Source: Actinomycetota bacterium (GTDB lineage Bacteria; Actinomycetota; Aquicultoria; Subteraquimicrobiales; UBA9087). Taken from it: a stretch of DNA of 64,000 bases. Made by a program: the position numbers and the translations under genes. The stretch is taken from contig JASEEZ010000001.1 in NCBI GenBank assembly GCA_030019215.1, positions 103,876-167,875 on the forward strand, written 5' to 3'. Below are positions 26,315-36,500 of this stretch, piece after piece; position 1 is the stretch's first letter, and each line of letters opens with the position of its first letter. Under the pieces are notes generated by a model that made no database searches, had not been told where the DNA came from, and was given only the letters and a program-made list of their open reading frames with translations.

Positions 26315-27527
26315 AGGTTTTGTGACTCTTACAACCCGCTTCTTTCCTCAAAACATCAGCCTTGTCCATTCGTTCCCAGGTAAAATCCTTGTCGGTTCGG
26401 CCAAAGTGCCCGTAACAAGCGGTTTTCTTGTAAATCGGCCGCCTGAGATCCAAGTCTCTGATGATGGCCGCTGGACGGAGGTCGAAGTGCCCCATGATCA
26501 GTTCCTCTATCCATTTCGGATCTATCTTCGCCGTCCCAAAGGTGTCCACCATGAGAGAAACGGGATGTGCCACCCCAATGGCGTAGGCGATTTGAACCTC
26601 GCACTTATCCGCCAACCCAGCTGCAACCACATTTTTGGCCACGTAACGAGCGGCATAAGCACCTGAGCGATCGACCTTCGTCGGATCCTTGCCCGAGAAG
26701 CAACCTCCTCCGTGACGGGCCATACCACCATATGTGTCGACGATGGTCTTTCGACCGGTTACCCCAGTATCTCCCATCGGTCCACCGACCTCAAATTTTC
26801 CAGTGGGATTAACCAAGACCCTCACATTTTTGTAATCTATCAATTCCTCCGGAATGACCGGTTTTATAACGTGGTCGATCAAATCGGGCTTTATTATTTG
26901 ATCGACCCCTACACCGGGCCGGTGTTGGGCAGAGATAAGAACTGTGCTCACCTTGAGGGGCTTTCCGTCCACATAATCCACTGTGACCTGTGTCTTTCCA
27001 TCAGGCCTCAAGTACGGAAGTATCTTCGCCTTCCTCGCTTCAGCTAAGCGGTGGGCGAGTTTATGAGCCAGCATGATGGGCAAGGGCATGAGCTCAGGGG
27101 TCTCCCGGCAAGCGTAACCAAAGACCATACCTTGATCTCCCGCTCCAAGCTTATCCAGCTCCCCATCTTCTACCTCACCGGTTCTATCCTCCAGAGCATG
27201 GTTGACTCCCACAGCAATGTCAGGTGACTGAGGATCGATGGAGGTAATCACACCACAGGTGTCGCAGTCAAAACCATACTTTGCCCTCGTATAACCGGCT
27301 TCTCGAATCGTCTGCCTGATGATTTGGGGAATCTCCACATAGGTGCTCGTGGTTATCTCACCCGCTACTACAGCCAGACCTGTGGTAACAAGAGCCTCAC
27401 AGGCCACCCTCCCCATGGGATCTTCGGTGTAGATGGCATCCAGGATAGCATCGGATATTTGATCAGCGATTTTATCCGGATGCCCCTCCGTCACCGACTC
27501 CGAGGTAAACTGATAGTGTTTCTTCAA
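26301..27527 (-). CDS. metK: S-adenosylmethionine synthetase
   Basis: A 408-residue enzyme making SAM from Met and ATP. Motifs: [30 protein letters not shown] and [16 protein letters not shown]. Its C-terminus overlaps the convergent RlpA-like gene by 14 bases. Expression is predicted to be switched off by SAM through the riboswitch and terminator at 27564-27825. Confidence 0.97.
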   Translation of the reverse strand: MKKHYQFTSESVTEGHPDKIADQISDAILDAIYTEDPMGRVACEALVTTGLAVVAGEITTSTYVEIPQIIRQTIREAGYTRAKYGFDCDTCGVITSIDPQSPDIAVGVNHALEDRTGEVEDGELDKLGAGDQGMVFGYACRETPELMPLPIMLAHKLAHRLAEARKAKILPYLRPDGKTQVTVDYVDGKPLKVSTVLISAQHRPGVGVDQIIKPDLIDHVIKPVIPEELIDYKNVRVLVNPTGKFEVGGPMGDTGVTGRKTIVDTYGGMARHGGGCFSGKDPTKVDRSGAYAARYVAKNVVAAGLADKCEVQIAYAIGVAHPVSLMVDTFGTAKIDPKWIEELIMGHFDLRPAAIIRDLDLRRPIYKKTACYGHFGRTDKDFTWERMDKADVLRKEAGCKSHKTSRRT

Positions 27528-27563
27528 TTCGATCTCCTCCTCTTAAATGCTTTCCGATTTAAG

Positions 27564-27598
27564 CAAAAAAAATCCCTCTTCTGACAGGAAAAGAGGGC
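27564..27598 (-). terminator. Terminator of the SAM riboswitch
   Basis: CCCTCTTTTCCTGTCAGAAGAGGG stem-loop on the minus strand followed by eight T residues, between the SAM-I aptamer and metK. Confidence 0.88.
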
Positions 27599-27605
27599 TA
27601 TGTAA

Positions 27606-27825
27606 CCTCTCATCTCCCAGAAATTCTCTGCAGGAATTGGCACCTTGTAAAAACAGTCAATGCCCATCCGCCTAAAGCAGACTGCGAAATCAATCAACCG
27701 CTCGCTCAATGGTCAAAAGTCAATTATTTCCCTTTTGACCAAGCTGGAGGCTGATTAACTCTTGACTGATTTACAGGTTGCCGAGGCTTCATCGGGCCAG
27801 TCCCTCCACCTCTCCAGATAAGAGT
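27606..27825 (-). promoter_or_regulatory. SAM-I riboswitch (S box) upstream of metK
   Basis: Minus strand shows CTTATCTGGAGAGGTGGAGGG, ACTGGCCCGATGAAGCCTCG, GCAACC, then AAGGTGCCAATTCCTGCAG and GGGAGATGAGAG, the S-box blocks in order. The stretch between GCAACC and GGTGCCAATTCC is about 130 bases, much longer than usual, and carries its own hairpin (GGTCAAAAG..CTTTTGACC). Confidence 0.93.
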
Positions 27826-27882
27826 CTTTATGAAATTTTCAAAAACAAACCAAGAGAAGCCTAGCAGACCAAGAAATCTCAG

Positions 27883-29082
27883 TCAACAATTTTTTAAGAT
27901 TTTGGCCAACTCATCGACAATTAACCGGGCGAGCTTCGCCTTCGGCATCAAAGGCAACTCTCTCGACCTGCCCTGGGCATCTATCAAAACGGCTTCGTTT
28001 GAGTCTTCTCCAAAACCCGATCCGGGCTTTGTGATATCGTTGACGACGATGAGATCGAGGTTTTTCCCCTTCAACTTCCCCAGAGCATTTTCAATCAAAT
28101 TTTCCGACTCCGCGGCAAATCCCACCAAGACCTGTCCCTTTTTCCTTTTACCCAGCTCCTCTAGTATATCGGGACTTCGCTCCAGCTTCAGCTCCAGCTT
28201 GGCCTCTCCCTTCTTTATCTTGCTTTGGCTATAGCTCGCCGGCCTGAAATCAGAAGCGGCGGCGGCCATGACTACCGCATCAGCTTGATCAAAGCGCTCC
28301 AACATGACATCATGCATCTCTAAAGCGGTTCCGATGGGAATGAACTCAACCCCCCAGGGTGGACGGAGCTGTGTGGGAGCACTGATTAGGGTAACCTTAG
28401 CCCCCCTCCTCCTCGCCGAATCGGCGATGGCGTAGCCCATCTTTCCCGAGGAGCGGTTGCCCAGGAATCGAACAGGATCCAGGGGCTCCCGAGTGCCCCC
28501 GGCCGTTACAAAGATGGTCTTCCCCTTCAGATCCTCCACCTTCAAGAGCTCGGCTTCGACGATGCTAACGATTTCGCCCACCTCTGCCAATCTGCCAATT
28601 CCTTCCTCACCACAGGCGAGTTCACCCACGGTGGGCTCAATGATAACAAATCCCCCGTCTGCCAAAGTTGAAAGGTTCCTCTGAGTAATGGGGTTCAGGT
28701 ACATCTTTGCATTCATGGCTGGAGCAAAGACGATGGATGCATCCGTGGACAAAAGTGTAGTGGAAAGAATGTCGTCGGCGATGCCATGGGCTACCTTAGC
28801 CAAAATATTTGCGGTTGCGGGGGCAACCAACACCAAATCCGCCTCTCGAGCTAAAGAGATATGATGAATCCTCCCTGCGGGTTCCTCATCAAAAAGAGAG
28901 GTGACCACGGGCTGTCGGGTCAAGATCCGAAAGGTTAGAGGAGTAATGAAGCGAGTTGCCGCCTCGGTCATGACAACTTTGACCACAGCCCCCGCCTCAA
29001 TCAGTCGCCTGGCGATCTCAGCTGCCTTATACGCAGCGATACATCCGGTAACACCCAGAATGATGGTTTTCCCTTTAATCAT
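27883..29082 (-). CDS. coaBC: Phosphopantothenoylcysteine decarboxylase / synthase
   Basis: A 399-residue bifunctional coenzyme A enzyme. CoaC part: ILGVTGCIAAYKAAEIAR flavin site and PAMNAKMY motif. CoaB part: VTAGGTREPLDPVRFLGNRSSGKMG and VMAAAASDFRP. The ATG at 29082 is preferred (AAGGGGAATC upstream); the frame extends to 29190 without family support. Follows rpoZ by 43 bases. Confidence 0.95.
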   Translation of the reverse strand: MIKGKTIILGVTGCIAAYKAAEIARRLIEAGAVVKVVMTEAATRFITPLTFRILTRQPVVTSLFDEEPAGRIHHISLAREADLVLVAPATANILAKVAHGIADDILSTTLLSTDASIVFAPAMNAKMYLNPITQRNLSTLADGGFVIIEPTVGELACGEEGIGRLAEVGEIVSIVEAELLKVEDLKGKTIFVTAGGTREPLDPVRFLGNRSSGKMGYAIADSARRRGAKVTLISAPTQLRPPWGVEFIPIGTALEMHDVMLERFDQADAVVMAAAASDFRPASYSQSKIKKGEAKLELKLERSPDILEELGKRKKGQVLVGFAAESENLIENALGKLKGKNLDLIVVNDITKPGSGFGEDSNEAVLIDAQGRSRELPLMPKAKLARLIVDELAKILKNC

Positions 29083-29125
29083 GATTCCCCTTTTATGCCA
29101 GGTGTGAAAGCTAACAACCCGTGGG

Positions 29126-29368
29126 CTATTTGATTCCCTCCACCACGCGCTTGTAGGTGAGCTTGCCTTCGGCGATCTCCTCCAAGGCAATGGTGAGAGG
29201 CTTTCGGGAAATTGCCTCTACCTGAGGGGGGTTCACAAGAGGCAACTCATGCCTGTGGATGCTACCAAAATAGTCGTTTATCTGCCTGGCCCTTTTTGCC
29301 GCAGCAATGACCAAAGTAAATTTGCTGTCCGTTTTCGTAAGTAGGTCGTCTATTTTAGGATAAAGCAC
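29126..29368 (-). CDS. rpoZ: RNA polymerase omega subunit
   Basis: An 80-residue omega subunit: TDSKFTLVIAAAKRARQIND and ALEEIAEGKLTYKRV are the conserved core. It aids assembly of the beta' subunit. GTG start at 29368. The order gmk-rpoZ-coaBC is conserved in many Gram-positive genomes. Confidence 0.92.
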   Translation of the reverse strand: MLYPKIDDLLTKTDSKFTLVIAAAKRARQINDYFGSIHRHELPLVNPPQVEAISRKPLTIALEEIAEGKLTYKRVVEGIK

Positions 29369-29390
29369 TCGATTTCACCCATCACTTTCT

Positions 29391-29975
29391 CTACATAGTC
29401 GTTGGTTTTTTCTTGGCTCTTTCCTGCTTTACAATATTTACCAACCTCTCCGCTGCTCTTTCAACCTCGTCGTTTATTATAACATAGCCATATTTATCAG
29501 CGAATTTGATCTCGGCTTTAGCATTTTGAATTCGCCTCTCCACTGCCTCCTTCGTCTCCGTTCTACGTTTTTCCAGCCTCGCTTTCAATTCCTTCCAAGA
29601 AGGGGGGCTTATGAATATGAGGGCGGCTTCAGGAACCCTCTCTTTCACCTGTAAAGCACCTTGAACGTCGATCTCCAGCACAACATCGTAGCCACCAGCC
29701 AGGAACTCTTTTACCTCATCGTAAAGGGTGCCATACAGACAATCATGAACCTTCGCCCACTCTAAAAACTTTCCCTCCTCGACACCCTTTAAGAACTCCT
29801 CCTCGGAGAGAAAGTGGTAATCAACGCCGGGGATCTCGTCGGGACGAGGTTTTCGCGTGGTCGCCGAAACGGAAAGATGAAGATAGGGGACTCTGTTCAT
29901 AAGTTTTACAACCAGTGTCCCCTTACCCGCACCTGATGGTCCGGAGACAACAAAAATCCTGCCTTTAAACTGCAT
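29391..29975 (-). CDS. gmk: Guanylate kinase
   Basis: A 194-residue nucleoside monophosphate kinase converting GMP to GDP. P-loop GPSGAGKGTLV, GMP-binding SVSATTRKPRPDE and DYHFLSEEEF are intact. It lies 12 bases after mihF. Confidence 0.96.
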   Translation of the reverse strand: MQFKGRIFVVSGPSGAGKGTLVVKLMNRVPYLHLSVSATTRKPRPDEIPGVDYHFLSEEEFLKGVEEGKFLEWAKVHDCLYGTLYDEVKEFLAGGYDVVLEIDVQGALQVKERVPEAALIFISPPSWKELKARLEKRRTETKEAVERRIQNAKAEIKFADKYGYVIINDEVERAAERLVNIVKQERAKKKPTTM

Positions 29976-29987
29976 AAAAAACTTCCG

Positions 29988-30296
29988 CTACGAAAGCTCC
30001 TTCAGGAGAAGCTCACGCTGCCTGGAACCCAAGCCTTGTACTCGACGTGATGAATCGATACTCAGCTTCTCCATCAATCTTCTAGAGCGAGCCTTGCCGA
30101 TACCCGGAAGGGACTCCAAAAGAGCGCTGACCTTCATTTTTCCAACAATGGGATCAGAAGGCCTACTTAATACAGAAGACAGACTGGTTTGTCCTTTCTT
30201 GACGCTAGCCTTGAGTGCTGCTCTCTGTCGCCGCACCTCCAAGGCCTTCCTCAAAGCAGCTTTCCTTTCAGCATCCGTAAGTCTTGGTAAAGCCAT
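29988..30296 (-). CDS. mihF: Actinobacterial integration host factor
   Basis: A 102-residue basic DNA-binding protein of the mIHF family, known only from Actinobacteria and essential in mycobacteria. Sequence MALPRLTDAERKAALRKA and the helix-hairpin-helix-like VSALLESLPGIGKARSRRLM are characteristic. It shapes the nucleoid and assists phage integration. Adjacent gmk is the usual neighbour. This is the strongest taxonomic marker in the window. It could also influence integron recombination here, but that is speculation. Confidence 0.95.
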   Translation of the reverse strand: MALPRLTDAERKAALRKALEVRRQRAALKASVKKGQTSLSSVLSRPSDPIVGKMKVSALLESLPGIGKARSRRLMEKLSIDSSRRVQGLGSRQRELLLKELS

Positions 30297-30407
30297 TCCA
30301 ACTCCTCCTTTACTTTAATTTAAAGCTCACAGACATTATACATAGACAACAACGCGTTGACAACCAAAAATAATTAACGCTGCAACTACAAACTCTTTCA
30401 ACCCGAT

Positions 30408-30992
30408 TTAGTGTAACACCTCAAGCCTTCTGCTTCCCGGGATTTGTAGTGGGACTCCTTCTTTGCATAATGGGCACTCTCTGGGAGTGTACGATTCTGC
30501 TTTTACTTCTGCGAGAAAATAGAATGGTCCTCGGAAGACCCTTTTTTCACCCCTGCTCACCAGGCTACTTACTCCTATTACATCACCTCCCGCCTCCCTA
30601 ACCAGATCGATGACCTGCCTTACCGACGCACCCGTGGTCACAACGTCCTCGGCCACCACAACTTTTTCTCCTTGGTTTATTCTAAATTCTCGCCTCAAGG
30701 CCATTTTTCCTGCTTCTCTTTCGGTAAAAATTATTCGACAACAAAAAATTTGGGCCAGGGCATATCCCAAGATGATTCCCCCCACCGCCGGGGCAACTAC
30801 GAGATCCACCCGCTTATCCTGATAATGTTCGGCCAAGTTTAAGGCAAACATGTTGGTCAAGTCCGGATACTGAAAAATCACAGCACACTGAAGATAGGTG
30901 TCAGTGTGCCTTCCCGAAGAGAGCTCAAAATGTCCCTTTCTAATCGCTTTGTGCTCTCTTAAGATCGCAATTACTTCTTCCTCGTTTATCAT
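30408..30992 (-). CDS. pyrE: Orotate phosphoribosyltransferase
   Basis: A 194-residue enzyme making OMP from orotate and PRPP. PRPP motif VVVAEDVVTTGASVRQV; ELSSGRHTDTYLQ is the family N-terminal block. The closing GSRRLEVLH and CPLC segment resemble the longer Gram-positive/archaeal-type PyrE. Its start overlaps the pyrF stop by 4 bases. Last gene of the pyr operon. Confidence 0.95.
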   Translation of the reverse strand: MINEEEVIAILREHKAIRKGHFELSSGRHTDTYLQCAVIFQYPDLTNMFALNLAEHYQDKRVDLVVAPAVGGIILGYALAQIFCCRIIFTEREAGKMALRREFRINQGEKVVVAEDVVTTGASVRQVIDLVREAGGDVIGVSSLVSRGEKRVFRGPFYFLAEVKAESYTPRECPLCKEGVPLQIPGSRRLEVLH

Positions 30993-31729
30993 GAAATTGC
31001 CCCCTTTATTTCCTCCAGGATCTTAGAGACCGCCTCGACGGGATCGGCGGATTCGATGACCGGTCTCCCCACCACAACATAGGATGCACCCAATCGCACA
31101 GCCTGGGCGGGGGTGAGAACTCTTCGTTGGTCACAAGAGACAAACCACTCTGGACGCACACCCGGGGTGACCACAAGAAACTCTCCGCCCTCCCCACCAG
31201 TGGAAGGACCAAGGGCCTTCCTGATCGCCGATATCTCTTGAGGAGAAGCTATCACACCGTCCAGTCCAGCATCTTTGGCCAGGGTAGCCAGGTAAACAAC
31301 TTGATCGGTTATTCCCCTCTCGACACCCCACTCCCGAAGTGCCGACTGATCTAGGCTCGTGAGGACCGTCACACCCAACATGAGCGGCGGAGGAACCTTT
31401 CTCTTTAAAGCTTCCGTTCTGGTGGCTTCCGCCGCCTTCTTCATCATCTCAAGGCCACCCATCGTGTGAAGGGTAAACATCTTCACACCCATTCCCACGA
31501 TCTGCCAGCAGGCGCCAACCACCTGATTTGGGATATCGCAGAGCTTGAGATCCAAAAAAACCTCCCCGCCGAGGGATTTGACAACTTGAATTATCTCCTG
31601 TCCACCCGAGAGGAACAACCGCAAACCAATCTTGAAGATTTTGACCTTGTCCTTGAGCCGATGGCAAAGCCGAATCGCCTCCTCGCTCTCGGAAACATCA
31701 AGCGCCACTATCAGCCGGTTCTCTGACAT
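30989..31729 (-). CDS. pyrF: Orotidine 5'-phosphate decarboxylase
   Basis: A 246-residue barrel enzyme converting OMP to UMP. Catalytic array in FLDLKLCDIPNQVVGA (Asp-x-Lys and Asp), and the phosphate loop TPGVRPEW with GRPVIES. Coupled to pyrE by a 4-base overlap and abuts pyrD. Confidence 0.96.
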   Translation of the reverse strand: MSENRLIVALDVSESEEAIRLCHRLKDKVKIFKIGLRLFLSGGQEIIQVVKSLGGEVFLDLKLCDIPNQVVGACWQIVGMGVKMFTLHTMGGLEMMKKAAEATRTEALKRKVPPPLMLGVTVLTSLDQSALREWGVERGITDQVVYLATLAKDAGLDGVIASPQEISAIRKALGPSTGGEGGEFLVVTPGVRPEWFVSCDQRRVLTPAQAVRLGASYVVVGRPVIESADPVEAVSKILEEIKGAIS

Positions 31730-32638
31730 CTACGCTTGCACCCTTCCTACAATCTCCCCGATACTTCTATACCCTTTTCCCCGTAAAAATCCTTCTAATC
31801 CCTCGATGATTTCCAGTGCGGCGGAGGGATTCATGAAGTTGGCCGTTCCCACAGCGATTGCCGTTGCCCCGGCGAGGAGGAATTCAACAGCGTCCCGCGC
31901 CTCAACGATTCCCCCCATCCCGATTATTGGAACCTCCACCGCCTGTGCCACCTGCCACACCATCCTTACTGCAATGGGTCGGATGGCCGGACCGGAGAGA
32001 CCACCCGTGACGGTGGCGAGCCCTGGCTTGAAGCCGTCTGTATCGATGGTCATTCCCACTACGGTATTGATCAGGGAAAGAACATCAGCTCCAGCATCGA
32101 CAGCACTGCGGGCCATCTCGGTGATATCGGTGACATTTGGGCTCAACTTGACGATCAGTGGTACGCCAATAGCCTTTTTGACAGCCGAAACCACCTCCGC
32201 CACCGCCACCGCATCCGTTCCAAAAATCATCCCGCCCCGCTTCACATTGGGACAGGAGACGTTTAACTCCACGCCATCGACTTTGGCTTCACTAAGTCTT
32301 CTCGATACCGCCACATATTCCTCTATGTCGTCTCCGGCAACGTTTACGATCACGGGGATATCAAACCCCCTGAGAAAAGGGAGATCTTCCCGCAAAAAGC
32401 AATCGACTCCCTTGTTCTGCAAGCCGATCGAGTTCAGAATGCCGGATGGCGTCTCACAAATCCTCGGTGGAGAATTTCCCTCCCTCCTCTTCAGTGTGAC
32501 CGCTTTTGTCACCACCGCGCCCAGCTTGCTAAGATCGGTAATTTCGGAATACTCCCTGCCACACGCAAAGGTGCCCGAGGCCACCATCACGGGATTCTTC
32601 ATCCTTATTCCGGCCAAATCAACGCTTAAATCAATCAT
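31730..32638 (-). CDS. pyrD: Dihydroorotate dehydrogenase B, catalytic subunit
   Basis: A 302-residue class 1B enzyme. NVSCPNVKRGGMIFG carries the catalytic Cys of class 1 enzymes, with FMN-binding GMGGIVEARDAVEFLLAGA. It works with PyrK, which passes electrons to NAD. The ATG at 32638 begins the conserved MIDLSVDLAGI; the frame runs on to 32749 but that stretch is out-of-frame overlap with a small ORF. Confidence 0.95.
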   Translation of the reverse strand: MIDLSVDLAGIRMKNPVMVASGTFACGREYSEITDLSKLGAVVTKAVTLKRREGNSPPRICETPSGILNSIGLQNKGVDCFLREDLPFLRGFDIPVIVNVAGDDIEEYVAVSRRLSEAKVDGVELNVSCPNVKRGGMIFGTDAVAVAEVVSAVKKAIGVPLIVKLSPNVTDITEMARSAVDAGADVLSLINTVVGMTIDTDGFKPGLATVTGGLSGPAIRPIAVRMVWQVAQAVEVPIIGMGGIVEARDAVEFLLAGATAIAVGTANFMNPSAALEIIEGLEGFLRGKGYRSIGEIVGRVQA

Positions 32639-32802
32639 CCTTCTTGCTCCCCGCTCTCTTCCTCGATGAGCCTCTTGGCCTCCTCTTTTAACTTGCTCCT
32701 CTTGTATTCGAGTTCGCCATGGATTCTGGTGCGAGGACTGATGAGCCACATCTTTCGGCGCTTCTTCGGTTTTATCCTGATCTTGTGCCGCTCCCGTCTC
32801 AC
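32635..32802 (-). CDS. Small basic/charged ORF between pyrK and pyrD (55 codons)
   Basis: Starts at GTG 32802, 5 bases after the pyrK stop, and ends in an ATGA overlap with the pyrD start, exactly as a translated operon gene would. The protein is basic at the front (VRRERHKIRIKPKKRR) and ends in a charged amphipathic helix (ELEYKRSKLKEEAKRLIEEE). No family recognised and no strong ribosome site, so translation would depend on coupling. It may be a novel small subunit or a chance frame. Confidence 0.45.
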   Translation of the reverse strand: MRRERHKIRIKPKKRRKMWLISPRTRIHGELEYKRSKLKEEAKRLIEEESGEQEG

Positions 32803-32807
32803 GTCAT

Positions 32808-33569
32808 CTACCAGATTATCTCCGAAGCATCAAAGACCGGTCCATCCACGCAGACCCGCCTGTAGCCTTCCCTGGTTCTGCAGACACAGGAAAGACAGGC
32901 CCCGATACCACAAGCCATCTTTCTCTCCAGCGAAACCTGGCAGGGAACCGTCCCAGCGGTCGATTCCGCCACCTTCCTCAGCATCTCCTCCGGACCACAG
33001 GCGAAGATCCGATCGGGATTATACTCCTGAAAAGCCTCGCCAAAGAACTCCGTCAACAATCCCTCGTAACCAAAGCTGCCATCCTCCGTCACTGAAAACA
33101 CCTTCTGTACAACTGTACTCAAATCTTCGAGACAGACGAGCCCCTCTCTCGTCGCCGCCCCGTAAAGAAAATGAGTCTCTTTCCCATCTTCTCTCAACCT
33201 CTCGGCGAGGAAAACGAGTGGAGCAACGCCGATGCCACCCGCCACGAGAAGGGACTTTTCGAAGTTGCCCGTAAACTCAAAACCCCGGCCTATGGGGCCC
33301 ATTATGTCCAGAGCATCCCCCGATTCAAGTTGGGACAAATAAGTGGTGCCTTTGCCCACCACCTGAATGAGAAGATCGAAGGAGCCATTTTGAACCCGAT
33401 GGACGCTAAAGGGCCGACGCAGAATGTAATCCCTGTTCTCACCGCAGAGAACGTGCACAAACTGACCGGGCTCCGCTTCCAAAGCGATCTCGGACGAAGA
33501 GAGTCTTAATCGGTGAACGCCGTGAACAACCTTGGCATTTGACTCGACTCTCGCTTTAACCCTGTGCAT
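32808..33569 (-). CDS. pyrK: Dihydroorotate dehydrogenase B, electron transfer subunit
   Basis: A 253-residue FAD and [2Fe-2S] protein. FAD site RRPFSVHRV, NAD-binding LLVAGGIGVAPLVFLAERL, and the iron-sulfur Cys cluster in ACGIGACLSCVCRTREGYRRVCVDG. It links PyrD to NAD+ and supports an anaerobic type of pyrimidine synthesis. Confidence 0.95.
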   Translation of the reverse strand: MHRVKARVESNAKVVHGVHRLRLSSSEIALEAEPGQFVHVLCGENRDYILRRPFSVHRVQNGSFDLLIQVVGKGTTYLSQLESGDALDIMGPIGRGFEFTGNFEKSLLVAGGIGVAPLVFLAERLREDGKETHFLYGAATREGLVCLEDLSTVVQKVFSVTEDGSFGYEGLLTEFFGEAFQEYNPDRIFACGPEEMLRKVAESTAGTVPCQVSLERKMACGIGACLSCVCRTREGYRRVCVDGPVFDASEIIW

Positions 33570-33584
33570 CTCCCTCCTGGTTCC

Positions 33585-36500
33585 TCAACGCTTTCTTTTC
33601 TTCCTACGATGGTAGTCCTGAAGTGCATGAACCGATAATTCCTTTGACTTCATGGCCTCAATCGCTTTTGCGGCAGCTGTGGCACCGGCGATCGTTGTAA
33701 TCGAGGGAACGCCGCAAACCGAGGCCGCTGTACGGATATAGTACCCATCGGTACGCGGGCCCCTGCCCCACGGTGTATTTACGACCAACTTTATCTCCCC
33801 ATTTTTTATCAAATCAACGGCGTTAGGTCGCCCCTCGCGAACCTTCAAGATCTCCCTTACCTTTACACCGTTGGCGGCCAGCACCCCACCTGTCCCCCTG
33901 GTCGCAACCAATTCAAAACCCATCTCTACAAATTTTTTGGCTATGGGAACGATGGTCGGTTTATCACGGTTGCAGACGCTGATAAAGACCTTGCCCTCGG
34001 TCGGCAATTCTTGCCCGGCTGCCATCTGAGACTTGGCAAAGGAGAAATCGAAGGTCTTATCGATTCCCATTACTTCACCTGTGGATTTCATCTCTGGTCC
34101 CAGCACCGTATCCACCTCCGGGAATCGCCTGAAAGGAAGGACGGCTTCTTTCACAGCTATATGTTTTAGGATTGGAAGCTCCCCATCCCACTTATAGCCC
34201 AAATCCTCAAGCGTCTTGCCCATCATTAACCGCGTTGCTAGTTTCGCCAGTGGAACACCCACGGTCTTGCTTACAAAGGGCACCGTCCGAGACGCTCTGG
34301 GATTGACCTCCAGAACATAGACCACCCCATCCTTCACAGCATATTGAATGTTTATGAGGCCAACCACGCTGAGCGTCTTGGCCAGTCTAACCGTGTACTC
34401 TTTTATCGTTTCAAGTTGCTCTTTTGCTAAGGAGAATGGCGGCATAGCACAGGCACTGTCCCCGGAATGAACACCCGCTTCTTCGATATGCTCCATTATC
34501 CCTCCAATGAGCACATTCTTGCCATCACACAAGGCATCTACATCTACCTCTGTTGCCCCTTCTAAAAACTTATCTATCAAGATCGGTCGATCGAAAGAAG
34601 CTTTTACCGCCGAGGCTATGTACGTCTCCAGCATCTCCTCCGAATAGACGATTTCCATTGCCCGTCCCCCCAGAACATAGGAGGGTCTCACTAGCAAGGG
34701 ATAGCCTATCCTTCTGGCAACGGCCAGCGCCTCTTTGTAAGAAGTGGCGGTTCCATGGGACGGGGTGGGAATCTTCAGTTTCTTGAGAAGCTGGCTAAAC
34801 CTCTTTCTGTCCTCGGCCAGATCGATGCTGTCTGGGGATGTCCCCAATATTTTTACGCCCGCTTCCTCAAGAGGAACGGCGAGCTTTAGGGGGGTCTGCC
34901 CGCCCAGCTGGATAATCACTCCTTCCGGTTCCTCTGCTTCAATCACGCTCATGACGTCCTCAAAAGTTAGGGGTTCAAAATAGAGTTTGTCCGCCGTATC
35001 ATAGTCGGTGCTAACCGTCTCAGGATTGCAGTTGATCATTATCGTCTCATAGCCATCTTCCTTCAAGGCGAAAACCGCGTGGACGCAGCAATAATCAAAC
35101 TCAATTCCCTGGCCAATCCGATTGGGACCGCCCCCCAAAATCACCACCCGTTTTTTGGTCGACGGTTTCACCTCGGTTTCATTTTCATAGGTCGAATAGC
35201 GATACGCTGTGTAGACCTCCATTTCGCCACCGCAGGTATCCACAGCTTTGTAAGCGGGCTCAATCTTCTCCTTCTTCCTTTTCTCCCTAACCGCCTTCTC
35301 GCTAGATTTAGTAAGGTAAGCTATCTGGACATCAGAGAAACCAAATCTCTTCGCCTCCCGGAGCAAGTCCAAGGGCAAGTTGGAAAGGCGATGTCCTGTT
35401 ATCTTTCCTTCCATCAAAACTATTTCGCGGATCTGATTCAAAAACCACCAGTCTATCTTCGTGAGATCGTAGACCTCATCCACGGACATCCCCTTAAGAA
35501 ATGCATATCTTATGTAAAACACCCGGTCGACATTGGGGATAGCCAGTTTTTTGTAAAGCTCCTCATCGGTCAATTCATCCCTACCATCTGCCCCTACCCC
35601 ATACCTGTCTATCTCCAGAGACCTGATGGATTTCTGCAAAGCCTCCTTAAAGGTTCGCCCGAGGGACATCACCTCCCCCACCGACTTCATCCTTGTGGTG
35701 AGAGTAGCATTAGCCTCGGGAAACTTCTCAAAAGCCCAACGCGGCGTCTTGACCACGACGTAGTCAATAGCGGGCTCAAAGGCTGACGTTTTCCTGGTCA
35801 TGTCGTTCATTACCTCATCAAGGGTATAGCCAACGGCTAGCTTCGTTGCCATTTTGGCTATCGGGTAACCCGTTGCCTTTGAGGCGAGAGCTGAGCTTCG
35901 GGAAACCCGAGGGTTCATCTCGATCACCACCATGCGTCCCGTCTCTGGGTGCACCGCAAACTGTATGTTGGACCCGCCAACGACATCGATTTCCCTCATG
36001 ATATCGATGGAGGCATCCCGGGTGATTTCCCATTCCTTTGCCGTTATTGTCTGCGCTGGAGCCACCGCGATGCTGTCACCAGTGTGAACACCCATGGGGT
36101 CGAAATTCTCAATGGAGCAGACGGTGATGATATTGTCCCTGCAATCCCGCATCATTTCGGTTTCAATCTCTTTCCAACCAATGACCGATTCCTCGACGAG
36201 AACCTCAGAGATCGGGCTGAGTGCCAGACCATAGGCGACCATATCAATGAATTCCTCTTTGTAATAGGCGATACCGCTTCCCGTCCCTCCGAGCGTGAAA
36301 CTGGGGCGAATCACAAGAGGGAAACCAAGCTCCTCAATCTGAGCAAGCGCCTCGTCCAAGCTGTAAGCAAAGCTACTGCGTGGTAAGTCCAGCCCAATTT
36401 TTTCCATGGCTTTCTTAAACAAGCTTCTGTCCTCGGCTTTTTTGATGGTCTCAAAGCTCACCCCGATCAACTCGACTTTGTATTTATCCAAGACGCCAGC

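Noticed and set aside
26356-26731. Frames opposite or shifted within metK
   Set aside because: Shadow frames of a strongly conserved gene.
27524-27709. 61-codon frame upstream of metK
   Set aside because: It lies across the SAM riboswitch terminator and has no ribosome site.
32639-32749. N-terminal extension of PyrD
   Set aside because: The family begins at MIDLSVD, and the extension overlaps a better placed small frame.
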